From Ardenticatenaceae bacterium (GTDB lineage: Bacteria; Chloroflexota; Anaerolineae; Promineifilales; Promineifilaceae), in NCBI GenBank assembly GCA_020634455.1, contig JACKBQ010000001.1:2170001-2234000 (forward strand): a stretch of DNA of 64,000 nt, in the 5' to 3' direction. The position numbers and the translations under genes were made by a program. This document shows, one piece after another, positions 25,483 to 32,841 of the stretch (the stretch's first letter is position 1; each line of letters opens with the position of its first letter). The notes beneath the pieces are model-generated. The model was not told the origin of the DNA. It ran no database searches and saw only the letters and a program-made list of their open reading frames with translations.

Positions 25483-25977
25483 TTAAACGGCCGTTGCCAC
25501 CGCTGTACAAAACAAAATGGCCGCCGCACAAGCCAAGTTCAACCAAAGCACCTGCTTTTCGCGCTGGGCCAGTTTTTGGCGCTCTTCCTGGGCTAGATTC
25601 GGCCGTTTGTCGGCCAGCAAGGCAAGTCGATCCGCCGCCGGATACAGGCCAAATTGCAAATAAACTGTGAGGATCGCCAACAAACCAAAAGCAATATGCT
25701 TCACCAGCATCGCCCAGGCCCAAGTGCTATCAATATTTAGGAACCCGTTGTAGTTCGCATCATTGGTCATCTGCACAAAGCCCGTAATAAGCAACAGCAC
25801 CAAGCTAATGTTGGCCCACGGCGTGAGCTGCTTTTGCAACGCCAGCCAACTATTTTCCGCCAGATTGCCTTGGCGCAGCGCCGGTCCGGCGGCCAAACCC
25901 ATCAGCACCAAACTGCCAAACCAAATCACAGTAGAAAGCAGATGAATCCAATATGAAACAACGAGAATCCAAAACAT
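25483..25977 (-). CDS. CopD-like four-helix membrane protein
   Basis: The start at 25977 (MFWILVVSYWIHLLSTVIWFGSL) is favoured because the upstream part of the open frame overlaps the previous gene. The 164-residue protein has four hydrophobic helices. Conserved-looking His and Trp residues sit in the first (YWIHLLSTVIWFG) and third (AMLVKHIAFGLLAI) helices, the pattern of CopD / DUF2269-like proteins that may handle copper or heme. It starts 17 bp behind the GH39-like gene and is probably co-transcribed with it. The substrate is not shown. Confidence 0.6.
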   Translation of the reverse strand: MFWILVVSYWIHLLSTVIWFGSLVLMGLAAGPALRQGNLAENSWLALQKQLTPWANISLVLLLITGFVQMTNDANYNGFLNIDSTWAWAMLVKHIAFGLLAILTVYLQFGLYPAADRLALLADKRPNLAQEERQKLAQREKQVLWLNLACAAAILFCTAVATAV

Positions 25978-25994
25978 CAGAATCGCACCTTGGG

Positions 25995-27227
25995 TTACTT
26001 GGGCATTGTTTTTAACGCCAGATATGCAGGACGCGGCGTGCCGTCCGGCAGCACAATGGCCCACCAATATTGCTCATGATTTTCGGCCGTCCAGGTGGCA
26101 TCGGCCATGTAGATGGTGAAGATGGGGCCAATCCACGGCTGCCAATTTTCTTTGGCCCACTGGTAAGCGCCCACCAAATAATCCGCCTGCTGCTGCTCCG
26201 TAACGCCATGCCACGTGTAAGACGGATGCATCTCTTGCTGCAAGATCCAGCCCGTTTCCAAAATCACCACCTGCTTGTCGGCATCGCCGTTGGCCACCAT
26301 GATCTCCCGCATATCTTCTACATGGCGGAACACGTTCCAGCGGTGACCGCCCCACTCTTCATTCAGCCCTTCTTCTGGGGATAAGGTTGGGGGCGCTTTA
26401 TAACCTGGGGCATTCAGCCCCAAGGCATCAAAATAATCGGCCGCACCTGCGTCGTACATGCCTTGCAGAAAGTCATCATCGGGCATGGCCAGCGGCGGTT
26501 GCGTGCCCGTGGGAGCCAGTCCGGCCGAAACCACAATCGCGTTGGGGTCGGCTGCTTTGATACCCGTGTAGCAAACGCGCAAAAGCTCCGTGTATTCGGC
26601 AGGATTGGGGGATTGTTCGCCCCACTCACGGCTAAGATTTGGCTCGTTCCACACCTGGTACGCTTGAATTTGCCCTTTGTAACGCTCTGCCATCGCAAAA
26701 CAAAAATCACCAAAGTCCTGGTAGTTTGCAGGAGGCTGATTTTGCGTGATTGGTTTGTCCGTGAGCGTCTGGACGCTCCACAACGGCTGATGGTCTATGC
26801 GGACGAGCAGGTTGAGTCCGGCCTCGTTAGCTTGCTGCACAATGCGGTCAGGGCGATACCAGTCATACTCTCCCTTGCTGAATCCTTCGATATCGCGCCA
26901 GGCGAACGCTTGCTTGACCCAGCCAAAGCCCATCTCTTGTACTAGCTCTAAGTCGCGGGGCAGCACATCGTCTACGTGCCACCATTGGGAGAGATGGACG
27001 CCGTATTCGGGCGAGTTGAACAGTTGGCCCGGAGGGAGTGAAGGTGTGGAGGTGGGTACGGCCGTTCCATTCATCACCATCTCCACTGCCGGCGGCGGCA
27101 GCGTGGGCGTGGCTGCTGGTGTAACGGTGGCTGGCGCTGGCGTCACCTCGATGGGTGAAGCGCCGCAGCCAATGAGCAGCAGAAGCAAAAAAATAGTTGC
27201 GGAGAGCGAGAAGCGTCGATCAGTCAA
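25995..27227 (-). CDS. GH39-like extracytoplasmic glycosidase homologue 1 (lipoprotein)
   Basis: A TTG at 27227 gives a clean lipoprotein signal peptide (basic TDRR, hydrophobic core, lipobox LIGC). The frame is open to 27293, but that part is low-complexity repeat, so the start is uncertain. A Pro/Thr linker leads to a TIM-barrel domain of ~330 residues. Its catalytic signatures are Glu in VWNEPNLSREW (acid/base candidate) and Glu in VVILETGW (nucleophile candidate), as in GH39/clan GH-A. 'GFGWVKQAFAWRDIE' is the typical early strand. Two relatives follow upstream on the same strand. The substrate is unknown. Confidence 0.7.
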   Translation of the reverse strand: MTDRRFSLSATIFLLLLLIGCGASPIEVTPAPATVTPAATPTLPPPAVEMVMNGTAVPTSTPSLPPGQLFNSPEYGVHLSQWWHVDDVLPRDLELVQEMGFGWVKQAFAWRDIEGFSKGEYDWYRPDRIVQQANEAGLNLLVRIDHQPLWSVQTLTDKPITQNQPPANYQDFGDFCFAMAERYKGQIQAYQVWNEPNLSREWGEQSPNPAEYTELLRVCYTGIKAADPNAIVVSAGLAPTGTQPPLAMPDDDFLQGMYDAGAADYFDALGLNAPGYKAPPTLSPEEGLNEEWGGHRWNVFRHVEDMREIMVANGDADKQVVILETGWILQQEMHPSYTWHGVTEQQQADYLVGAYQWAKENWQPWIGPIFTIYMADATWTAENHEQYWWAIVLPDGTPRPAYLALKTMPK

Positions 27228-27303
27228 GGAAATGGGAATTGAGTAATTGAGTAATTGAGTAATTGGGTGATTGGGTGATTTTGAAATTACCAATTACTTA
27301 ATT
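27228..27303. repeat. GAGTAATT/GGGTGATT tandem and inverted low-complexity repeat
   Basis: Short units such as TTGAGTAATTGAGTAATT are followed by complementary AATTACCAATTACTTAATTAC. They fill the gap between two paralogous glycosidase-like genes, and similar strings occur at 34972-35008, 54372-54412 and 56354-56390. Confidence 0.65.
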
Positions 27304-27311
27304 ACATCTTG

Positions 27312-28631
27312 TTAATCAGCTTTTTCCATACCGGCTACTGCGCCAAAGGCGGGGCGCGGCACGCCGTTGATATCTACGATGCTGTAAGGCACCGGATCAT
27401 CGGTAATGCCGCTGCCCTTGTTGCCAAAGTCGTAGTTGAACAAAAAGGCCAGCCAGACGTTACCAGAATCGTGCATTTGCTGGTACGCCTGAACGATGTA
27501 GGTGGCTTGCTCTTCCAGCGTGTTGTCCAACGCAAAGGCAAATCCTTCGGGGGCCGCATCATACCCTTCACTGCTGGCCCAACCAAATTCAGTGACGCAC
27601 AGCTTCATGTTTGGGTCTATGGCCTGAATTTTCTGGGCATAGGTGTCTAGCGTGGTCTTAAAGCTCCAGCTATGGTGTGGATTGTCAAAGGGGCCTCGGA
27701 AAACGGCCGTTGCCGCCTCCGCCGTGCTACCCGCCTGATCAAAGGCCACATCAGGGCCGATGTTGTACCCATTGTGGTGGGCACCCACGCAGTCAGCATA
27801 GTTCAGCAAACCAGCGGCCAAAGCGCGATCCAGGTACTCAAAATCGTCCGCCCAGCGCACCCAGTCGCCCGTGCCGGTGGGGGAAAGCGCCCCACTGATG
27901 ACAATGATGTTCGGGTCAGCGGCCTTAATCGCATCATGCGCCACTTGAAGGAAGCGCACGTAATCTTCCGGGCTGATGCCGTTGGCCGTTTGCCACTCGC
28001 GGTCTAGATTTTGCTCATTCCACACTTCAATGGCATCAATCTGGCCGGGGTGACGGTTGATCAGTTCGGTGAGGAAGTTGGCGTATGCGTTGTAATCGTC
28101 GGGAGGGCCGATGTGGTTGCCTGCGGCGCGCGTCCAGTCTGGCGAACCAACCACGCTCACCATCAAGTTCAGGTTGTGGTTGGCAGCTTCATCAATGACA
28201 CCATCATAGAAAAACCATTGGTCGGCATCGGGCGAGGGGTGGATGAGCCACCATTGAATTTGCATCTTGACCCAGTTCAGACCAAGCTGCCCGCGTACGG
28301 TGTCCATCGTGAAGATGGGGTCACCTACGGTAGCATTACCGTGAACTTGCACACCATAGCCAAACTTATCGGCGGGCCACGGCCGTATTTTTGTTTCTAC
28401 CACTTCCGGGGCGGGGGCTGGTTCTTCACTGCTCTCTTCAGAAACCCCATCTACAACCACAACGGGTGGAGCCAGGGTGGGCGTCGCTGCCGGTTCTGGC
28501 GTGGGGGGATTAGGCACAGATTCAGAAGCGGTGTCGGATACGGCCGTTTCCGGTTCTGCCTCACCGCCCCCACAAGCAACCATTAGGAAAAGAACGGCCG
28601 TTAAAAAAAGGAGCCATCTCATCTGTTTCAT
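27312..28631 (-). CDS. GH39-like extracytoplasmic glycosidase homologue 2 (lipoprotein)
   Basis: The start at 28631 (MKQMRWLLFL) has AGAGG upstream and gives a signal peptide with lipobox MVAC. After a Pro/Glu/Val linker, the ~340-residue barrel begins 'FGYGVQVHGNATVGD', with 'LGLNWVKMQIQWWLIHP'. Catalytic candidates are Glu in VWNEQNLDREW and Glu in CVTEFGWASSEGYD. It is clearly paralogous to the proteins at 25995 and 28774, keeping WNE-x-N-x-x-REW and an IKAADPN-I-V-SGA stretch. The mature protein is anchored outside the cytoplasmic membrane. No signature separates its substrate. Confidence 0.72.
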   Translation of the reverse strand: MKQMRWLLFLTAVLFLMVACGGGEAEPETAVSDTASESVPNPPTPEPAATPTLAPPVVVVDGVSEESSEEPAPAPEVVETKIRPWPADKFGYGVQVHGNATVGDPIFTMDTVRGQLGLNWVKMQIQWWLIHPSPDADQWFFYDGVIDEAANHNLNLMVSVVGSPDWTRAAGNHIGPPDDYNAYANFLTELINRHPGQIDAIEVWNEQNLDREWQTANGISPEDYVRFLQVAHDAIKAADPNIIVISGALSPTGTGDWVRWADDFEYLDRALAAGLLNYADCVGAHHNGYNIGPDVAFDQAGSTAEAATAVFRGPFDNPHHSWSFKTTLDTYAQKIQAIDPNMKLCVTEFGWASSEGYDAAPEGFAFALDNTLEEQATYIVQAYQQMHDSGNVWLAFLFNYDFGNKGSGITDDPVPYSIVDINGVPRPAFGAVAGMEKAD

Positions 28632-28773
28632 TTTAAACCTCTTGGTCAAACCTTTTGACAAAGCTGAAATGCTTAACAAAATGCTAGCACATTAGCATAA
28701 AGAAAAGGCGCATTTTGCTATTCCATTACAAAATGCGCCCAAATTTTACTCAAACTCCACTATTTTGCAGCGC

Positions 28774-31700
28774 TTATGGCTTCATTACTTGCCGCAACGT
28801 TTCACACGCCGGACAACTACCATCCTTGCGAATCATCGCAAACCCTGCCTGCGGATCAGAGTTAAAAGTTACAAAATCCACGTTAAAGACAATGAGCAGC
28901 CGGGTTTTGCCGCTGTTGGCCGCCAAGCTGGTAGCTTCTGCCAGCCAAGCCGCATGCTGAGCGATGGTTGTATTGCCTGCCCAGGCAAAACCAGCTGGTA
29001 AACCGCCGTAATCCTGTCCAGACAGATAACCCAATTCTGTAAAGCATAACTTACGTGAGCCACCAAAGGCATTGTAGTAAGTATTCACCATGCCCCAGAA
29101 ATAGCGCGTGTAATGTTCGCTGCGCGGGTCACCGCTTTGCTGGCTCGGCGGGATGATACCTTCATTGTAATGGATACCGATGCAGTCCATGTAGCTGGCT
29201 GCGCCCGCATTCGCCATTCCAGAAATATACAAACCATCGTCACAGCCGCCGCCACTACAGCCGCCAAAGAAACCAGTGGGAGCAGGAGCGCCACTAATCA
29301 CCATCACATTAGGATTAGCCGCTTTGATGGCCTGATAAGCTGGTTTGAGCATATTGTTGGTGTAAGCAACCGGATCAATCTGCCCATTCGGCCATTCCCG
29401 GTCAATATTCATTTCATTCCAGATTTCAATGGCATCGGGGCCAAGCTTGGCCACACCGGACAGAAAGTTTACATAAGCATTGTAATCAATGCTGCTATGA
29501 TCTGCGCCGGGAATACTGAGCAGCACTTTGAACCCGTTGGCATGAGCTTGCTGAATGCGCCCAGCCACAGCATCGGGCGAATCGCCAGAGCCCCACTTGT
29601 GCTGGAATTTCACCCAGTTCATGCCCGCATAGGACATGAGCGTGGGATTGGCAAAACCGTGAGTTTGACCACCCAGCTCAAAAGAAGCATTGGCTACTGG
29701 CGGAGGAGCCGGTGGTGGTGTGGTGCCGCCAGTTGTTGTGCCACCGCCACCGGCAACGGTGGGTGGGTCAACGGTCACAACTTCCAGACTGCTTACGTCC
29801 AAATCAGGGCTCAGATCCAGCAGTGTGCTAAAGATCCAGCCTTCGCGGCCATCTGCTGGCATCAAGATTTGTAGCCAGCTGGCATCGGAGTTACGACCAA
29901 CCACATTGACCTGTGCACCACGATTGAGGCCACCGGCAATGAGGCCATAGGTAAGCCCAGGGCCAACGCGCACGTTGGCATTGGCGTTCACTACGGCATC
30001 GGCATCGCCGGGGTCGAGGCTACCACTGGTTTCGGCTGGGGCGATTACGGCCGTTCCAGATTCAGGCTCTTCTACAACCGGGGCTACAACCGCCACATTG
30101 ACGGAACCCAGTGAAGCAACAGCCTCACCCAGGGCAAATTCTGCATTGATGGTGTAGTTGCCTGGTGTTTCTGCACCCACCCAGGCAAAGGTCAGCTCGC
30201 TGCCGCTTTCGCTGGCCAGCACGCTGCCATCTTCCGCCAGTACAGTCCACACAATGGCTGCGCCGCTGGTTTCCGGGGGGGCGCTCATGCCAGACAAGGC
30301 AGCCAACGCGGTGGCATAGCCTACTTCATCGGTGGTAGCGCCCAGGCCGCGAACGGCCGTACCGCGCAAGCGATACCGTTCTACCAAACTAAAACGGCTG
30401 CTGAGAGCTGCCGGATTGCCCAACCAAACATCATGTGTCTGGTCGTTGGCTGTGTAGCTGTAGCGGTAAGTCAGGCTGGTGCCATCCCACTCCAGCGGGG
30501 ACGCATCGCCAGACAGCGCCAGCTCGACGGCCGTACTCGGCTCTACTTCTTCGCTACCAGAGACAAACGCCAGCGTGCCAAAGTTCGCCAGCGCCTGCTC
30601 GTTAGACATTCCCAAGAAAGCATCACCGACGCGATCCACCGCCCCAGCGCTCACCAGCATGGTGAGTTTGCTACGATCAACCAGCCGGGTGGCCCAGTTG
30701 AGCAGTTGCATACTGGTGCCATTATCGTTGTAAGCGGTCGGGTCGAGGGGCATTTCAGCATACACAATATCGGCTACCTGGCCGATGGCGGCCCAATCTT
30801 GCCCGCCGCTGGTCCATTGACCATTGTTATCTTGGGGAGTGGCCAGGGTTACAGCCAGGGTCAGGTTTTGCGCGTGCAAAGCATCAGCCAGGCTGCTGAC
30901 GAAGGAGGTGAATGCATCCTTCTGCTGCTCGGCCACGCCTTGATAATCCAAATTGATGCCCGCGTAGCTGCCGGAAACGGCCGTATTCACCAAAGCATTG
31001 ATCTGGTTTGTTTGGACTGTGGAATCGCTCAGCAGGGCGGCTAGGGAAGCTTCATCTACTACCACGCCAACGTTAGTGATGCGCACCAGCGCGGCAAAGG
31101 GGCCAGCGGGCAGTTCCGTCACTTCGCCTTGCAAATCACCTGTGCCCACCAGCGTCAAGGTGCCAGCAGACAGTTCCGTCAGGCTGGCAACCGCTGGATC
31201 CGCCAAAACTTGCAAAGGCAGCAGTTCAGCGCCCACAGCCACCGTCTCCGGTTCGCCGGGTTCAATCAGGGCAAAGGCCTGATACAAATTGTGTTCAGGG
31301 GAAACGATTTGGCGGGTTTCCACATCAATTTGGCTGGGGATGAAGGCCCAGCTACCGCCGTTCCAGCCGTAGAGGTCTACCATTTCAACGGCCGTTCCTG
31401 CCGGAACATTGATCGCTACTTTTCCACTAAGCGTGGTGGCGTTGTGTTCTACCTTATAAACATTGCCGCGCACTGTGCTGTTGGCAGGGAATGTGCCGAA
31501 CGCCGCCGCCGCTTCACTTTCGTTGAGGCTGCTCACGTTTACTACCGCGCTGGTGTCACTCACAATCACATCTACTTCACCGAGGATGGATGGATTGCTG
31601 GCAACGGCCGTTTCAGCTTCAGTTGGCGCGGCAGTTGGGGATTCTTGAGTTGCGGTTTCGTCACCACCGCCCAGGCCCAGCCGTTCTCCCAAGGAGAAGG

Positions 31701-31827
31701 GGGGCAAAAACATAGCGGCAATAACCAGTAATACAACCAGCAAAACCCCGCCAACTAACAAACCTTGGCGGGAACTTTGTTGTTCAGTTTCTGAGGTGCT
31801 GTCTTCAGACGGCCGTTCCTCTTCCAT
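28774..31827 (-). CDS. GH39-like homologue 3: multidomain membrane-anchored protein (GH18-like, SH3b, GH39-like)
   Basis: A 1017-residue protein. A cytoplasmic acidic tail (1-22) is followed by one membrane helix (~24-43) and a Thr/Ala-rich linker. A GH18/YaaH-like barrel (~240-470) follows; its catalytic motif reads GINLDYQ, so the usual DxxDxDxE acid is replaced by Gln. Next are an Ig-like segment (~550-640) and a bacterial SH3 domain (~650-720: 'NVRVGPGLTYGLIAGG'). After a Gly/Thr/Pro hinge comes a C-terminal GH39-like barrel with Glu in IWNEMNIDREW and Glu in CFTELGYLSG. It probably binds or cuts cell-wall or surface glycan. It is the largest of three tandem relatives. Confidence 0.7.
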   Translation of the reverse strand: MEEERPSEDSTSETEQQSSRQGLLVGGVLLVVLLVIAAMFLPPFSLGERLGLGGGDETATQESPTAAPTEAETAVASNPSILGEVDVIVSDTSAVVNVSSLNESEAAAAFGTFPANSTVRGNVYKVEHNATTLSGKVAINVPAGTAVEMVDLYGWNGGSWAFIPSQIDVETRQIVSPEHNLYQAFALIEPGEPETVAVGAELLPLQVLADPAVASLTELSAGTLTLVGTGDLQGEVTELPAGPFAALVRITNVGVVVDEASLAALLSDSTVQTNQINALVNTAVSGSYAGINLDYQGVAEQQKDAFTSFVSSLADALHAQNLTLAVTLATPQDNNGQWTSGGQDWAAIGQVADIVYAEMPLDPTAYNDNGTSMQLLNWATRLVDRSKLTMLVSAGAVDRVGDAFLGMSNEQALANFGTLAFVSGSEEVEPSTAVELALSGDASPLEWDGTSLTYRYSYTANDQTHDVWLGNPAALSSRFSLVERYRLRGTAVRGLGATTDEVGYATALAALSGMSAPPETSGAAIVWTVLAEDGSVLASESGSELTFAWVGAETPGNYTINAEFALGEAVASLGSVNVAVVAPVVEEPESGTAVIAPAETSGSLDPGDADAVVNANANVRVGPGLTYGLIAGGLNRGAQVNVVGRNSDASWLQILMPADGREGWIFSTLLDLSPDLDVSSLEVVTVDPPTVAGGGGTTTGGTTPPPAPPPVANASFELGGQTHGFANPTLMSYAGMNWVKFQHKWGSGDSPDAVAGRIQQAHANGFKVLLSIPGADHSSIDYNAYVNFLSGVAKLGPDAIEIWNEMNIDREWPNGQIDPVAYTNNMLKPAYQAIKAANPNVMVISGAPAPTGFFGGCSGGGCDDGLYISGMANAGAASYMDCIGIHYNEGIIPPSQQSGDPRSEHYTRYFWGMVNTYYNAFGGSRKLCFTELGYLSGQDYGGLPAGFAWAGNTTIAQHAAWLAEATSLAANSGKTRLLIVFNVDFVTFNSDPQAGFAMIRKDGSCPACETLRQVMKP

Positions 31828-32345
31828 AATTCATACCTCCATTGGTTAACAAAGTGGCACCTGTTGCGTTGCCGGGGGGTAGGAAACGGCCGTTTTGCTG
31901 CCAAACACAAAGCCTTGCGGCCAGCAGCACATCTACGTTTCCCTTTTTACCCTCTTCCCAAAAACAGACTCAACAGGGAGCCTTTGTTAAATGAATACAA
32001 TCTGTTTACGCATTCTGTATTCAGCGCTGGGTTTTTGCAAACCCAGCGTTTGTTCCATTTACTCGCTATAAAATTTGCAAATGGATACATGCAAAAAGCG
32101 GCTGCCGAACGTACTGATTTAGCAAGCGTGTTGCTTAAAATAACTGTTGCTTGCTAAAAATTGAGCTGACGCTTCTAAAATGACGTTCATCATGAGCCGC
32201 TTAACCACTGGTAGATTCTAATTACCAGAGCGGCGAACATTCTAGCACAAGGTTGAAAAAGCAGGCAAACCAGGGCAGGCACGCTAGCATTTTCGTGGGT
32301 GAATCGTTGAGGAAACGTTAAGATTGGCCTGGCTTTGTCGAGACG
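31828..32345. other. Long intergenic region with two unexplained inverted repeats
   Basis: A gap of about 600 bp between divergent genes. It contains an ACGGCCGT copy at ~31887 and a perfect hairpin (CGCTGGGTTT at 32025-32034, complement 32039-32048, then TTTGTTCC). It also has a 10-bp dyad TTTAGCAAGC / GCTTGCTAAA at 32118-32127 and 32149-32158. No open frame was convincing. The hairpin with its weak T tract could end a short RNA. Confidence 0.4.
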
Positions 32346-32374
32346 TTGCAATGCGACCTTTCTCCCGCTATACT
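32346..32374 (+). promoter_or_regulatory. Sigma-70-like promoter of the SCP2 gene
   Basis: TTGCAA (32346-32351), 17-bp spacer, TATACT (32369-32374), 54 bp before the SCP2 start. The -35 half overlaps a degenerate copy of the 29-bp palindromic repeat (GAGACGTTGCAATGC). Confidence 0.55.
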
Positions 32375-32428
32375 CCCCCTTATGCCGCAGTGCGTAATAA
32401 TCCCTGTTTGAATATAAAGGAGTCAACT

Positions 32429-32752
32429 ATGACAACACCAGCCGATATTTTTGCTAAAACTGCTCAAAACCTCATCCCCGAAAAAGCAGGCAGCATGAAC
32501 GCCGCCGTTGCTTTTGACCTGTCCGGAGAGCACGGTGGGCAATGGACCGTGAAGATCGCCGACGGCGCTTGCACCGTCGAAGAAGGTGCCGCCGACGGCG
32601 TTGATGCCACCATCAGCATGGCCGGCAGCGATTACGTGGATATGATGACGGGCAAACTCAACCCGATGATGGCCTTCATGGGGGGCAAAGTAAAAGTGAG
32701 TGGCGATCTGAACACCGTCATGAAGTTCCAGACGATGTTCAAGATGGGCTAA
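32429..32752 (+). CDS. SCP2 sterol-binding domain protein
   Basis: The ATG at 32429 follows AAAGGAG, and residues from there on (107) match a stand-alone SCP2 lipid-binding domain. 'GQWTVKIADGACTVEEGAADGVDATISMAGSDYVDMMTGK' and 'NPMMAFMGGKVKVSGDLNTVMKFQTMF' are family hallmarks, quoted here only as start and end pieces of two segments. Such proteins bind hydrophobic ligands (lipids, fatty acyl chains) in a tunnel. There is no signal peptide, so it acts in the cytoplasm. It has its own promoter. Confidence 0.85.
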   Translation: MTTPADIFAKTAQNLIPEKAGSMNAAVAFDLSGEHGGQWTVKIADGACTVEEGAADGVDATISMAGSDYVDMMTGKLNPMMAFMGGKVKVSGDLNTVMKFQTMFKMG

Positions 32753-32764
32753 ATTTAGTGTGCG

Positions 32765-32841
32765 AGTTTGCAAGTGGCAAGTCTGCAAGTGATCAGGTGA
32801 TTGATACTTGCCTACTCGCCCACTTGCAAACTTGCAGACTT
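32765..32841. repeat. Inverted AGTTTGCAAGTGG / AGTCTGCAAGT repeat
   Basis: AGTTTGCAAGTGG (32765-32777) has its complement at 32820-32832, and AAGTCTGCAAGT (32779-32790) at 32830-32841. The right arm runs into the last codons of the amidohydrolase gene, so the C-terminal residues of that protein are repeat-encoded. It probably works as a two-way terminator. Confidence 0.6.
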
